DNA of 44,142 bases, taken from positions 1-44,142 of the forward strand of contig LRSR01003099.1 in assembly GCA_001579985.1 (NCBI GenBank), read 5' to 3'. Source of the DNA: Hypsibius dujardini. Its lineage: Eukaryota; Tardigrada; Eutardigrada; Parachela; Hypsibiidae. Positions 1-9,401 of this stretch are shown here, piece after piece; position 1 is the stretch's first letter; every line of letters begins with the position of its first letter. A program made the translations under genes and the position numbers. The notes under the pieces were generated by a model. The model had not been told where the DNA came from. It made no database searches and saw only the letters and a program-made list of their open reading frames with translations.

Positions 1-392
1 CTTACAAAGCAGCAAGCGTCAATCAGCTGATGATTTTTCGTGAAACACGCGTGGCTTGACACACTGCTGCAGATGCCCGAAACTTCTTGGATTCCATCGG
101 CAAACCGTCTTTCTCGGTCTTTTCCGACAGCCTGAAGGCCTCTGGGATGAGAAATTACGCGGTATCCCGGTGGCGGGATCGGCAATAGTGAGTGCGGCAC
201 CATCAGCGCGGGAGCATTGAAGAAGACGTCCGCGAGAGTCGTCAGTGAATGCCCTGTCACTTTTTGCAGTGATGCCAGTTTTCGCTGGTTCGCTTCTCGC
301 ATCGAATCAGGAATGGGAGAAGATATTTGATCAGGTGCAACATTGTTCGGGCCGCGTCGATATTTGTTAGGTTTTCGGTGTTGGGAAGCGAA
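1..392 (-). other. Open minus-strand reading frame running off the left edge
   Basis: Reading the minus strand from base 392 down to base 1 gives about 130 codons with no stop; an in-frame TGA lies at 395-393. The first in-frame ATG is at 302-300. The translation is mixed in composition, with a Pro-rich stretch near the middle, and I recognise no domain. The last bases on that strand read like a splice donor (GTAAG). It could be the 5' exon of a gene to the left, transcribed divergently from RCE1, or a chance open frame. No clear acceptor or promoter was found. Confidence 0.22.
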
Positions 393-760
393 TCATTTCT
401 TCACGTGCGATCTCTTCAGCAAAATGTACCGGTATGTCGTTCGTTCCGTCTCCGTTTCGCATTGCATTGAGACTGCAAATGTGTTTTCGTAAGAAAATGA
501 CAGTCGCATAAATGCGCCACGGCCATAAAATAGTTTGGGAGTTATAAAGTTAATTAAGTCTTTCCTAACCGGGAAAACTTCATCGGAAAAACTCCATTTT
601 TCTCCCCTCCCCCAAATTTGATTTTTCCCCCTCTTTTTTCAGATGTTCTTAATCGCCAATTACAATTAAGGAACTCTGCAATTGGAAAACAAGCCCGAAC
701 TACATCGGAGACCAGTGCATTTGATTTGTGTCCCCTCCTAGCCTGGTACTTTCTTCCTCG
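393..760. other. Spacer upstream of RCE1
   Basis: No gene was recognised here. The stretch becomes AT- and pyrimidine-rich between about 520 and 670 and presumably holds the 5' untranslated region and promoter of RCE1. No convincing TATA box was identified. Confidence 0.4.
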
Positions 761-1894
761 ATGGATTCATTGATTGATTCACCGATTGACACTGCTGCTC
801 TCACCGGCGACACCGCGTGCACCGCCTCGGCCAACCTATGGGCATGGATTGCCGGCAGCTGCATTGCCTTCTCATACGTTGTCAGCCTCTACATTCATCC
901 CTTCGGAGAGCGACTGCTGGCATTCCCGCAAGGCGAGCGCAACGATCCCGCGGAAATTCGCTCGCGTTTCCAGAGAGTCTTCTACGCTTCTATCTTCTCT
1001 TTCCTGGTCTCCGCTGCATATCAGTATGCCTTTGCGCTAGGAAAACTTGGACCGACAACGGAACTGTTGCAGATCCTCTCGAAAACGGGATTCCGCCTCG
1101 TTGGCCTTCCTTGCGCTGTCTGCATCCCTGTGTTGCTGACACTGATTCTATTTCTGGGGCCGCTGGTTGGTGACTATGTGATGGGCCGATTTCAGGGATA
1201 CAACCGGGCGTTTGTGTCGTTGTTCTACCACAACCGGTATTTCAGGAGGAAGATTCTGCGGGACAGTTTGTTCTCGCTGATCTGGTGGAGGGCTTATGTT
1301 GTTGCACCCATATCAGGTTCGTTGTTGATTGAAAGAGGAAGACACTGAAAGAGATCCGAAGACAGACAGACAAACAGACAGACAGACATTTAATGGGCAG
1401 ATTGGTTATAAATGAAAGGAGTTGACCCGAAATTGTCTGACTGACTTACTGGATCATTTGTTCACGTTTCTTCACTGTATATTGCAGAAGAATTTGTATA
1501 TCGAGCCTGCCTCGTGCCCGTCATCCTGCATTGCTTCGGAAGTACAGCCGCCATCATCGTCAGCCCGCTGGCCTTCGGCGTTGCCCATCTCCACCACATT
1601 TTTGACCGAATTCGCCTGGGCGCTTCCGCGGTTGAGGCAATCACCACAACGCTCTTTCAAATCTTCTACACCTCCCTGTTTGGTGCATACTCCGCTTACC
1701 TGTTCGTCAGAACGGGCCATTTCATCGCACCGGTCCTGGTACATGCGCTTTGCAATTCAATGGGAGTACCGGATGTCGCGGCCTTCAAGTCACAACAGCG
1801 GATTGTGATTGGGGTTATGTACTTTTTGGGATTGTTCCTGTGGATGGGCTTGGTACAGCCGTTGACAAGCCCGGCTTTTTATGGAAATCGGTGA
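761..1894 (+). CDS. RCE1: CAAX prenyl protease 2 (RCE1), two exons
   Basis: RCE1 is the integral ER-membrane endopeptidase that removes the last three residues (-AAX) from prenylated CAAX proteins such as Ras and nuclear lamins. Exons are 761-1316 and 1488-1894. The donor is CAG|GTTCGT, the acceptor TTGCAG, and a Glu codon is split in phase 1. The joined frame is 320 aa, close to the usual ~330. The split rebuilds the catalytic EExxxR motif (E186, E187, R191). H219 in FGVAHLHH and the H271-N275 pair in VLVHALCN supply the other conserved active-site residues of the Rce1/CPBP (ABI) family. Several hydrophobic segments agree with a polytopic membrane protein. I chose the ATG at 761 because the frame upstream has no other ATG. 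The intron carries a short GACA microsatellite. The fucosyltransferase lies downstream on the same strand. Confidence 0.95.
1360..1390. repeat. (GACA)n microsatellite in the RCE1 intron
   Basis: About seven GACA units with one interruption lie 40 bases after the RCE1 splice donor. This is the leftmost of many ACAG/CTGT tracts in the window. Confidence 0.9.
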
Positions 1895-3238
1895 TTGTAG
1901 CAGGTAATGAATTGGTCGAATGAAATTTATCCGCTCCTTCACGTTCTTTTATGATGATCATAGTTATCCCTGTCAGAAGCTCCGTGGTGTTACATACCAT
2001 CTGATGCGCATCACTTACCATATTAGATTAGATTCACACTCACATTGACCGCTAACTGGAAGGTTGAAAGATGGTCTGTTATTTTTCTTTTCAGATCTCT
2101 TCTTACCGGTCGATGGTTTTACGGTACCGGCCCCGATCCAGGTAAGACGTTATGAAATTATGGGCTTCGCAATGTCGGTGGGCGTTAATGATGAATATAG
2201 TTATCCCTGTCAGATGATGAGACTGTTGATATTAACTTCCTGACCGACGCCTGCACGTTCGCCTTTCTAAGTTTTTTTGCATGTCTCGCTTGTAATTTTA
2301 AACGCCAGTTTTGTTTTGCACTTTTAGAAAGCAAGAGGAATCGGCTTTGCTGAAAATTTACTTGTGTCTTGGAGGTGAGTGATTTTTGTTGGAGCTTCTT
2401 TCTTTTCACGAAAACGGTCATGATGACTTTGTTATCCCTGTCAGACATGCGTGTGGTGATACCGTATAAACTGACATGATCTGCGGCGGTTGTGTGGTCC
2501 GACGTACAATCAATGACAAGATTGAGTACACTGGAGGGTCCGAGGAATGGGCAAAAGGGGCGGGGCAGGGGGTGGTTTTCAAACAAACGATCAACCACCT
2601 AAGCACCCCCTGCTCCGCCCCTTCTGCCCATACTCCGGACCCTCCAGTGTACTTAACCTTGTCGTTGAGTGTGTGACTTGTGGATTGAATTTCAGTAATC
2701 TCACCTGATTCTGTTGTTTCAGGCCTGCCTGCGTCAGAGGGAATGCAGTACTCGTAGCGCATCCAGATGACTAGTAGCGCATCCAGATGCTCTACGACCT
2801 CAGCCATATTTCCTCCATTATTTTGTGATAACTTGCGCGATAGCTTTTTTGACAATTGTTTTTGCATTTAAAATCCTCGTTTTTCTTCTTTTATTTTACA
2901 GTACCTTGCGCAGATGTATCATTCATGTGTGTACATAATTCGAATTTGACGCTATGGTTCAGTCAACACTGCCTACACGACGAGCTGGTAATTTTAACCA
3001 CGCCACGTGAAAGCGCACCCTGGCTGGAAGTTGGTCATGCGTATTGTGCCACGGTACGAGATGACTTCATGCAACTGCAAGGGTATCAGGTGGGCGTAAT
3101 CATTTGCTCCTGTAGCACGTAGGGATCTAGAATAGCTGGATGAAGATCTTTAGTTTGAGCGTTGCCCGAAGTAGGGTCCCGGAATTTCTTTCGAGGGTTG
3201 CCATATTGTGAATTGAGATCTGAGACTGAGTCGCATCG
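1895..3238. repeat. RCE1-FUT spacer with dispersed short repeats
   Basis: No recognised gene lies here. The 14-mer GTTATCCCTGTCAG occurs at 1963-1976, 2200-2213 and 2431-2444, each time preceded by an ATGATGA-like sequence. A 149-base hairpin lies at 2515-2663. A 16-base word, GTAGCGCATCCAGATG, is duplicated at 2754-2769 and 2774-2789 with period 20. Open frames on both strands near 2420-2870 mostly read the two arms of the hairpin and are probably not genes. Confidence 0.7.
2515..2663. repeat. 149-base imperfect inverted repeat (MITE-like or hairpin RNA)
   Basis: The left arm (2515-2577) pairs with the right arm (2593-2663) around a 15-base loop at 2578-2592. Inner arms GGTGGTT/AACCACC are perfect. 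After a small TAAG bulge the outer ~60 bases pair with about seven mismatches. The arms contain GTACACTGGAGGGTCCG and its complement. No terminal target-site duplication was obvious. It could be a miniature inverted-repeat element or a source of double-stranded RNA. Confidence 0.8.
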
Positions 3239-3269
3239 ATGCGCGAACGGTTTTGCGCATCGATGCGAC
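3230..3269 (+). promoter_or_regulatory. Perfect 15-bp hairpin around the FUT start codon
   Basis: GTCGCATCGATGCGC at 3230-3244 and its exact reverse complement at 3255-3269 are separated by a 10-base loop. The first Met codon (3239) of the fucosyltransferase lies in the left arm and the second in-frame Met codon (3263) in the right arm. In the mRNA both initiation codons would be base-paired. The structure is directly visible; an effect on translation is inference. Confidence 0.7.
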
Positions 3270-4882
3270 CGAACGACGACCTACTCTTTGGCATTGCCGT
3301 GATCGTGTTGGGATTTCTTTTCATCTCTATCAACCTAGAAAGGGCCATTCCGGCGGAGACCACGAGAGCTTCAATACTGCAGAGTCGATCGAGCACTGCA
3401 GTCCATATTCAACGGTACTAGTAAGAAGGGATTTTACAAGCACAACGACTGCAGTTGTAATTATTACTAATGTTGTTTAGACATTATTTAAAAGATATTT
3501 TAAATGACTCGAAAAGCGGATTTTGGTTGTAAATAAAAAATCAGTACGTTTTTATTTTATTTAATTTCACAGAAATAGAAATGGGTATTTATATGCATAT
3601 TTTTATTTAAAATGACTAAAATGACTTTAAATATTTGGATATTTTATTTTAAACTTACTTTTAAATGTTGAAAATTTGCCCTAAATAATATCATGTTTTT
3701 ATTTAAATAAATTTTGCCTGTGGATTTATTTAAATTTATTATTATTATTAAATTATTAAATTAATTTAATATTTTATTTGAATTGAAACACGTTGTGTAA
3801 ACAAGACTAATTTAATACCTTTATATTTGTCTAATTTATGTTTGTCTAAATTTGTCTAAATTATTGTTCTTTTTGCAGCGCTTCCATTTCGCCTCTAGAC
3901 GACGACATTCCAGTCGTCACACACAGTTTCTTCAAGGCCGGCACCGGAAACACCCTTTTTTTCATCGCTTCCATAATCGGCATTGCACGATCCAACGGAA
4001 GACGTCCGGTGCTCTCCAAAGATCTTTCTCTCCTGAAAACGATGAATATCGACCTACCCATAATCAACGCTTCGTCATTGGAGTCCTTCAAGCGCATTCA
4101 AGACGCCAGTGTCGGAGTCTACCACAAAAAGTACCGCAACCTCACCGCCCTGGTCGGCTCGAGCAACGTTTATTTCGCCGGCTACCTCCAGTCTTATAAA
4201 TACTTTCATCATTGCAAGGAGGAAATTCTACGGCAATTTCAGTTCAGAAAATCCGTCACTGATGAGGCATTGGAATTGATCCAAAATGCGGCAGAAGGTC
4301 GTGCTGTCGTAAGTCCTTAATTTCCGGTACATTTTTTTCCAGGTAAATAAATAATATAAAGTTAAATAAAATAAAAATAAATTTTTATTTTATTTTATAT
4401 ATTTTATTACTAAAAATAGTTGTGGTACTGCGTATTCACAGACATTGGTGGGTGTTCATGTCAGACGTGGGGATCTCCTGAAAAATAGCCGGACAAGAGG
4501 CCTGCACCGTACCGCCCCGCAGGAGTACTTCCTGACAGCTATGGCCAGAATCCGTTCCAAACTACCTGGGCCGTTGCTGTTTGTCGTCATCAGTGACAGT
4601 TTGGAGTGGTGCAGGACAGTCTTCCTGGATGAAGATGTGCGATTCGTGCGAGGGTCCGTTGCGGCCGTGGATATGAAGGTGCTCGCGTCGATGGAGCATT
4701 TGATCATTAGCGTGGGGACCTTCGGTTGGTGGTCGGCGTACTTGAGCGCGGCCAAGTCGGTGACCTACTACCGACACTGGTACAATAAGGACATGGAGTC
4801 TGGACGGAGATTCCGGCCGAAGGATTTTTTCCCACCGGAATGGATTGCTGATGAAAAGGAGCTAATCATAAGGCAAAGTTAG
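3239..4882 (+). CDS. Alpha-1,2-fucosyltransferase-like GT11 enzyme, three exons
   Basis: GT11 enzymes transfer fucose from GDP-fucose to galactose in the Golgi. Exons are 3239-3420, 3879-4308 and 4442-4882, giving 350 aa, typical of the family. Donors are GTAAGA and GTAAGT, and phases (2, then 0) match. A single hydrophobic anchor at about residues 15-32 and a short N-terminal tail give the type II topology expected. Exon 2 carries the N-terminal family block (AGTGNTLFFIASIIGIA). Exon 3 opens with the GDP-binding motif HVRRGD (residues 210-215) and later has a D-x-LASMEHLIISVGTFGWWSAYL block corresponding to the conserved SxFSWW region. A weaker alternative donor at 3415 is also in phase 2 and would remove two residues. 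The first intron is very AT-rich. Which alpha-1,2 acceptor it uses cannot be told, so no symbol is given. Confidence 0.9.
3480..3870. other. AT-rich island in FUT intron 1
   Basis: This stretch is strongly AT-rich with runs of TTTATTTAAAT and a terminal set of TTTGTCTAAATT repeats near 3826-3865. It contrasts with the GC-balanced exons on either side. It may be a decayed insertion. A similar AT-rich block with TGTCTACAT repeats lies in EXOC4 intron 3. Confidence 0.5.
4366..4393. repeat. AT-only inverted repeat in FUT intron 2
   Basis: ATAAAATAAAAA at 4366-4377 is followed after four bases by its exact complement at 4382-4393. In such an AT-rich intron this is likely low-complexity sequence. 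Confidence 0.6.
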
Positions 4883-4898
4883 AGAACTCTGAACTTGA

Positions 4899-5290
4899 CG
4901 CAATCCAATGCCGGCACATTTAATCAATCTCACTCCCCGAGTGGAAAACGGGGAGAGTAAAGGTGGAAAAGGCGCTAATCAACAGACCTAAAGATGTGGA
5001 TGGACGAATTTAAAAAACGATCCAATGCAGGCGATTTAATCAAAGCCACTCTAGAGCGGAAAACCTGATGTTCTGACAAGTGAGTGAAGATGGAAAAGGC
5101 GCTAACCAACGGATGTTGACCGCCGGACATCTACACGAACGAATTCAAACATGATCCAATGCAGAGAATTTATTCAACCTCACTCCAGACTGGAAAAGGC
5201 GCTATTCAGCAGAGGCACACATGCCCAATGCAGACAATTTAATCAACACTCTCTCCCAGTCTGAAAACTGGACAAAAAACCAGTTACCAT
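4899..5290. repeat. Degenerate tandem array, units of about 70-135 bases
   Basis: Four diverged units each begin with a CCAATGC.G motif (near 4905, 5022, 5156 and 5225), continue with AATTTAATCAA, CTCACTCC and a GGAAAA tract, and end with GGAAAAGGCGCTAA or a close variant. A single related unit (CAATTAAATCAACCTCACTCC-like) sits at about 9520, just left of the second element copy. This suggests the array belongs to the same mobile element. Confidence 0.75.
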
Positions 5291-5365
5291 TCTACCGGCA
5301 TGATACTATGATTGGGAAAGGCACTAAGCAATGCACTTCAGGAATAGAAAGGGGAAGTAATTAAA

Positions 5366-5680
5366 ATGGGCCACCGGGCGGCAGGGGGCGCTCTCGCGAA
5401 TTAATAAAAAAAAGATGAGTCACTGCATAATCAGCGTTTTCTATAGTGAGCTTTTTCCAACTGTCCAATCATTTCGTTTTTAAACATGTTCCCACAACTT
5501 TTTTTCATATCTGACACGCGTTCCACCGGATTATCGATTATTCTCTGTCGTTTAGAATCTTGGCGATAGCCAAAACCTGTGTGAAAGTTCTGATTCCAGG
5601 GTGGCCCACGCCAGGGTGGCCCACGCCAGGGTACGGGAAAGTCAAGTGGCCCATTCCAGTGCCCTTACCTCAAACCAGTT
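5366..5680. mobile_element. Non-autonomous inverted-repeat element, copy 1
   Basis: This stretch matches 9652-9926 in the same orientation along nearly its whole length, including GGGCCACCGGG, GCAGGGGGCGCTCT, GAGCTTTTTCCAAC, TAGCCAAAACCTGT and TGGCCCATTCCAG. The right end is extended: the TGGCCCACGCCAGGG unit is duplicated and is followed by a block that is the reverse complement of the left end of copy 2. Together the copies imply terminal inverted repeats of about 45 bases. It has no coding capacity. The class is uncertain (MITE-like). Confidence 0.75.
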
Positions 5681-6166
5681 CCTCGTTGACTATTGTAACG
5701 GCTGACACTGCCCGTTTGCAATCAAAAACTGTCCTGGGCTTCTGAGCTTCAAATCTATCTTAAAGTCAAGATGGAACAGTTTTAATCGAAGAAGTGAAAA
5801 AATGAAACAATCTGGAGTATGTAATTATCGCTTTAGCGCTTTGCGGCAAAAAAAACTCGCGCATTATTCATATGCAATACATGTAGCAAAAAAGGAAAGT
5901 CTACTCTGGCGGCAGAACGGAGGAAGGAACTAATCGAACCAGAGAGCATAAAGCTAGAACGAACGGCCCACTAAGTGGTGACCTGAATTTGTAACAAAGA
6001 AGTTGCAACAAATTCATTTAGAGGAAGTAGAATTCGTGATAAATTCAAATTAAGCAGAGACGGGAAAAACAAGTTTATCAGCGGTGACATCTACCAGAGT
6101 GTGATTACCGTTCTTCTCATATGACCTTGAAATGCTGATGTCCTTGAGCGTCTCCGAAAAAGTAGC

Positions 6167-7781
6167 TTAGTGATGATTTTTGGATTCACAGATCAAAGGG
6201 ATCCGAGAAGGCTTCCACAATTTCACGTTCAATTCGTTCAGCAAATACTTCGTAAAAATTCCGTACCTATCAGCGGCGCTGTCGAGATGCTGAACATCTC
6301 GAACGGAGAAACCCTTCAGGCTGAAAATCGTCTCGTGCTGATTGGGGTCCTCGCTAAAGCTGGAGATCATTGCATCAAAGCGATTGGCGGAAGTGCCGGG
6401 GGTAGGTTGTCCGTTCTTGGTTGCTGCAGTAGTCAGCGCATGTACAATTGGAGCTGCCGCTTCCTCCTTAGCGGTAGGCTTGTTGTTAGTGGACTTATCG
6501 CTGACGCCCATCATCCGCGCATAGAGTTCGCGCTCCCGTTTTCGTTCCGTCTCGTCATCCGCTTCAATCCTCTTCAGCAGCTTGGAGAACTGGTCAGTGT
6601 CCTTGTATAATGCGGCGGCCTTTTGACACAGGGTCTTCGCTTCGATCCGGTCTTTCAGATCAAGGCACGCGGAGATCCGCAGATAGAGAGCCTGAGAGAA
6701 CAATTTCTGCATATCGAAGCAATGTGCGTCTGCACATCTGTCCGTCTATTTGTCTGTTGTCTGTGTGCCTTTGTGTCTTTCTACCTGCCTGCCTGGTTGC
6801 CTGTCAGTCTGTCTGTTATCTTGTCTGTCTTTCTGTTTGTCTGTCTGTCTTTCCGCCTACACATTTCTTAGCATGTCTCCAGCTGTAAATGTCTCACTGA
6901 ATTAATCTGCATTAGTACGTTTGCCTGGCGCTATTGGTCTGTCTTCTGTGCGCTTAGTCCTGCAAAAGCCCTACTCACATTATGAGTACAAGTACCTTTC
7001 GGTTGGTTCTGTCCAGTTTCAACACGTTGCCTGTATGGTACATCACACCCTTTGGCTGACGCAACCGATGCGCGATGACCGCTCCGTTGGAGTAGGCAGA
7101 TAAGAGGAGCTTCTCGCGGATCTTATCCTCCGCCTCATCCGCGGTCCGGCAATGTTCCAGCAGATCGGTTGCCTACAACGAGACACCAATGAATGATACA
7201 GAATGCCGAGGGATCGAGCACAGCACGAATCAAGCGTACAACGCTCGGGATCCTGCAATTACAAACATTATTGTACCCATCGCTGAAAGGGCTGAGCGTG
7301 TTTGTAATCAGTCTGCTTGAAGAAGAAATCCACCCGAGCAAAGCACTTGGCCAAAATCTTCTTGACATCGGAGAATTTTAGTTGCTCCCGCTCCTCCGCC
7401 GGTAACTGCATAGCCAATTCCAGGGGATCGTTGTTGGCCACACGCATCACTTCGATGAAGTAAAAGATTTCGGCATCGCCCGGATATCGCGGCGGACAGC
7501 CGAACTTGCCTACCAAAAGTATATGCAAAATGTGAACTCTGTCGTCTTTGCCCTTTCATCAAAACTCACCATAGGCCAAGTTGCTGGAAACAATGAAAAT
7601 GGAGGACTCTCCCTGAGTCATCGACTTGATTGCCATTTCGAATCCAGGCAGAGCATTGCCTCTGTCCACCCTACATGATCATATTGCACATTAATTTTGC
7701 ATTTTGCTATTGTCTATTCGTCTGTCGCTGTCTGTCTGCCTACTTTGTCAGTCTGTCCGCATGTATCTGGGTGTCGGTCTA

Positions 7782-7822
<41 letters not shown>

Positions 7823-9401
7823 GTGCTTGTCTGTCTGCCCGCACTTCCAATACCATTTGTGTCAGTACTACGGTCAGTTTACAGTTAGCGATAGATGACT
7901 TACTGGAGCTTGAAGGACCGCTTCATTGCTCGGGAATACGCCACATCAACTGGTTCGTCGGCGTACTCCACGTACGCGGCGTAATGCACCACCACGAACT
8001 GCTTATGGCCCACCGGAATTCCCGAGCCACCGGTAAGAGTCCGCTTGTATATGTAACGGTCAGCAGATCCAGACTCTGTCACCAATTCCATCGATGCCTT
8101 CAACTGTTCGAATACTGTAAGGTCATCGTCCGAAGTCGCGGTATCAGACAGATAAAATTCTGGATACGGAGCCTGCAATTGAGACTTTCGTATAATCGCA
8201 CTATCGTAATACTACGGCACGACTCGTAGCAAGATTAAATTAGGAAAAAAGTATTTATAACGTGCAATTTCCCGCGTTCCATCGGAGAGAGGCGCCACAA
8301 ATTAGATGCTGACAACTCGGATTTACCCATAAGCCAGCTCGGTACTGATCCCAGATGAAGCGAACATCTTGCTCGTTTTTGAATTTTAGACTCTCTTCGC
8401 TGTCGTCGTCGTCCCCTGTCGCTTGGTCATGGCTGTTGCCCGCGCTGAAATCCACCTCAAAATCCCTGTGCAGACCGACCAGGATCCCGGTCCCACGTTT
8501 GACGGATGATTCTGTAAGGTAAAATAGGGGCTAACATTTGACGATCCCAAATTCGGTGACTGCTGAGAAATGCGAACAAAATATAAATTCCACACCTGGG
8601 GATGACTAAACCTTAAACACTAAACTAAAATGAACCAGAAGTTTCAATATTTAACTTGCTGTTTTTTTTACTTGAGGAGAATGTCTGAAATTTTTTTGAC
8701 GTTTTAGTTACTAACGATTTAAAAGGGAATACTGATATTAGGCAACTAATACTAATTCCGACTAAAAATAAACCAAGTACAGTGCAGTACAGTATTACAA
8801 TACAGTATTACAGTACACAATATTTTTTGGACAAGTGGTTTTAACAAAATTAGACAAAAAACAAAAGTAGCTAAGCTAGATTTTTAATATAAGAAATTTA
8901 TATAAAAATATACGTGTTTTGCCTATTTAAAGTGTATAAGGCACGGAAAATAAAAGTGATGCCCGCCCGCCCCCCCGGCACTGATGTACTACATCTAAAT
9001 GGACTAGATGTAGTAGATAGGCGCCTGGTTCCAGCTCATTAAGTTTTTTCACGGCCAAAAGTAGGAACAAAATAAATTCTAACGTTTGTGATCGAGGTGA
9101 AGCGTTTTTGTAGAGATGGTTGCTTAAGACAACAATCAATCAATTGTTCACAGAATCAATGCAAGTTCAAGCTCAGTAATCAATCAATTAATCAATCCTT
9201 CGCTCCAATACATAACGAAATTTCGCAACCTCGTCCTTTTTTCTCACCGGCAATGATGACGGGCTCCGTCGAACCGTCCAGGAAGGAAGCACAGGAATCA
9301 CTGCCATCGTTGGTCTCCTCCGTCGGCTGTCCGTCAGCCTCTGAAGAGTCAGGTGAGTCCTCCAGCATCATCAGATTGGTGAGCTCGTCCAGTTGATCCA
9401 T
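6167..9401 (-). CDS. FKBP6: FKBP6/Shutdown-like TPR immunophilin, seven exons
   Basis: FKBP6 (Drosophila Shutdown) is an Hsp90 co-chaperone needed for loading piRNAs onto PIWI proteins and for transposon silencing in the germ line. Exons in transcript order are 9401-9248, 8511-8327, 8172-7904, 7670-7570, 7509-7277, 7172-6996 and 6706-6167. All phases match and give 552 aa. An acidic N-terminus (1-110) precedes one FKBP domain (about 145-262: VVVHYAAYVEY, ALPGFEMAI, NLAYGKFGCPP). TPR helices follow (about 270-440). The Trp at the base of the FKBP pocket is Phe, and the FD pair of active FKBPs reads VD, so catalysis is doubtful, as in FKBP6. The last ~110 residues are an extension not seen in the 327-aa human protein. 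Two direct copies of a mobile element flank the gene. A distinct TPR-FKBP is the main alternative; the CPP-containing domain end plus TPR order favours FKBP6. Confidence 0.86.
6735..6865. repeat. Degenerate CTGT tract in FKBP6 intron 6
   Basis: Imperfect CTGT/CTGC units occupy about half of the last FKBP6 intron (6707-6995). Open frames rich in Cys, Leu, Ser and Val here are products of the repeat. Confidence 0.85.
7783..7822. repeat. Perfect (CTGT)10 in FKBP6 intron 3
   Basis: Ten uninterrupted CTGT units are flanked by degenerate units (about 7720-7845) in the intron at 7671-7903. Confidence 0.9.
8776..8925. mobile_element. Fragment related to the semaphorin-intron foldback
   Basis: In FKBP6 intron 1 a ~150-base stretch matches the inner left arm and spacer of the foldback at 11719-12556, in the same order: a CAGTA-rich start, TTTTAACAAAATTnGACAAA, AGTAGCTAAG, TTTAATATAAGAAAT and AAAAATATnCGTGTTTTGCCTA. 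It has no partner arm here, so it looks like a truncated or single-arm copy. Confidence 0.7.
8987..9015. repeat. Short perfect inverted repeat in FKBP6 intron 1
   Basis: TACTACATCT (8987-8996) and its complement (9006-9015) flank a nine-base loop just after a C-rich run. No function is suggested. Confidence 0.55.

Larger units (their letters stand above)
4883..6166. other. FUT-FKBP6 intergenic region (convergent genes)
   Basis: The two flanking genes point at each other. The interval holds a degenerate tandem array (4899-5290) and one copy of a terminal-inverted-repeat element (about 5366-5680). The rest, 5700-6166, shows no gene. An AATAAA at 5403-5408, inside the element, could serve as the poly(A) signal of the fucosyltransferase. 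Confidence 0.6.

Noticed and set aside
2900-3088. Exon-like segment with pyrimidine-rich acceptor (TTTTACAG) and a CAG|GTGGGC donor
   Set aside because: The splice-like ends are attractive, but no partner exon or known domain was found, and the fucosyltransferase is complete without it. It may be an untranslated or unrelated exon.
7253-7276. A 24-base intron in FKBP6 using the acceptor at 7253-7255
   Set aside because: Too short to splice. Using the acceptor at 7173-7175 gives a 104-base intron, correct phase and a continuous TPR domain.
7630-7898. Cys/Leu/Ser/Val-rich open frames, as here and near 14634, 16641, 19872, 25055, 26455, 37917 and 43062
   Set aside because: CTGT repeats have a 12-base coding period and stay open in all frames on both strands, giving Leu-Ser-Val-Cys chains or Asp-Arg-Gln-Thr on the other strand. 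They lie in introns of well-supported genes.
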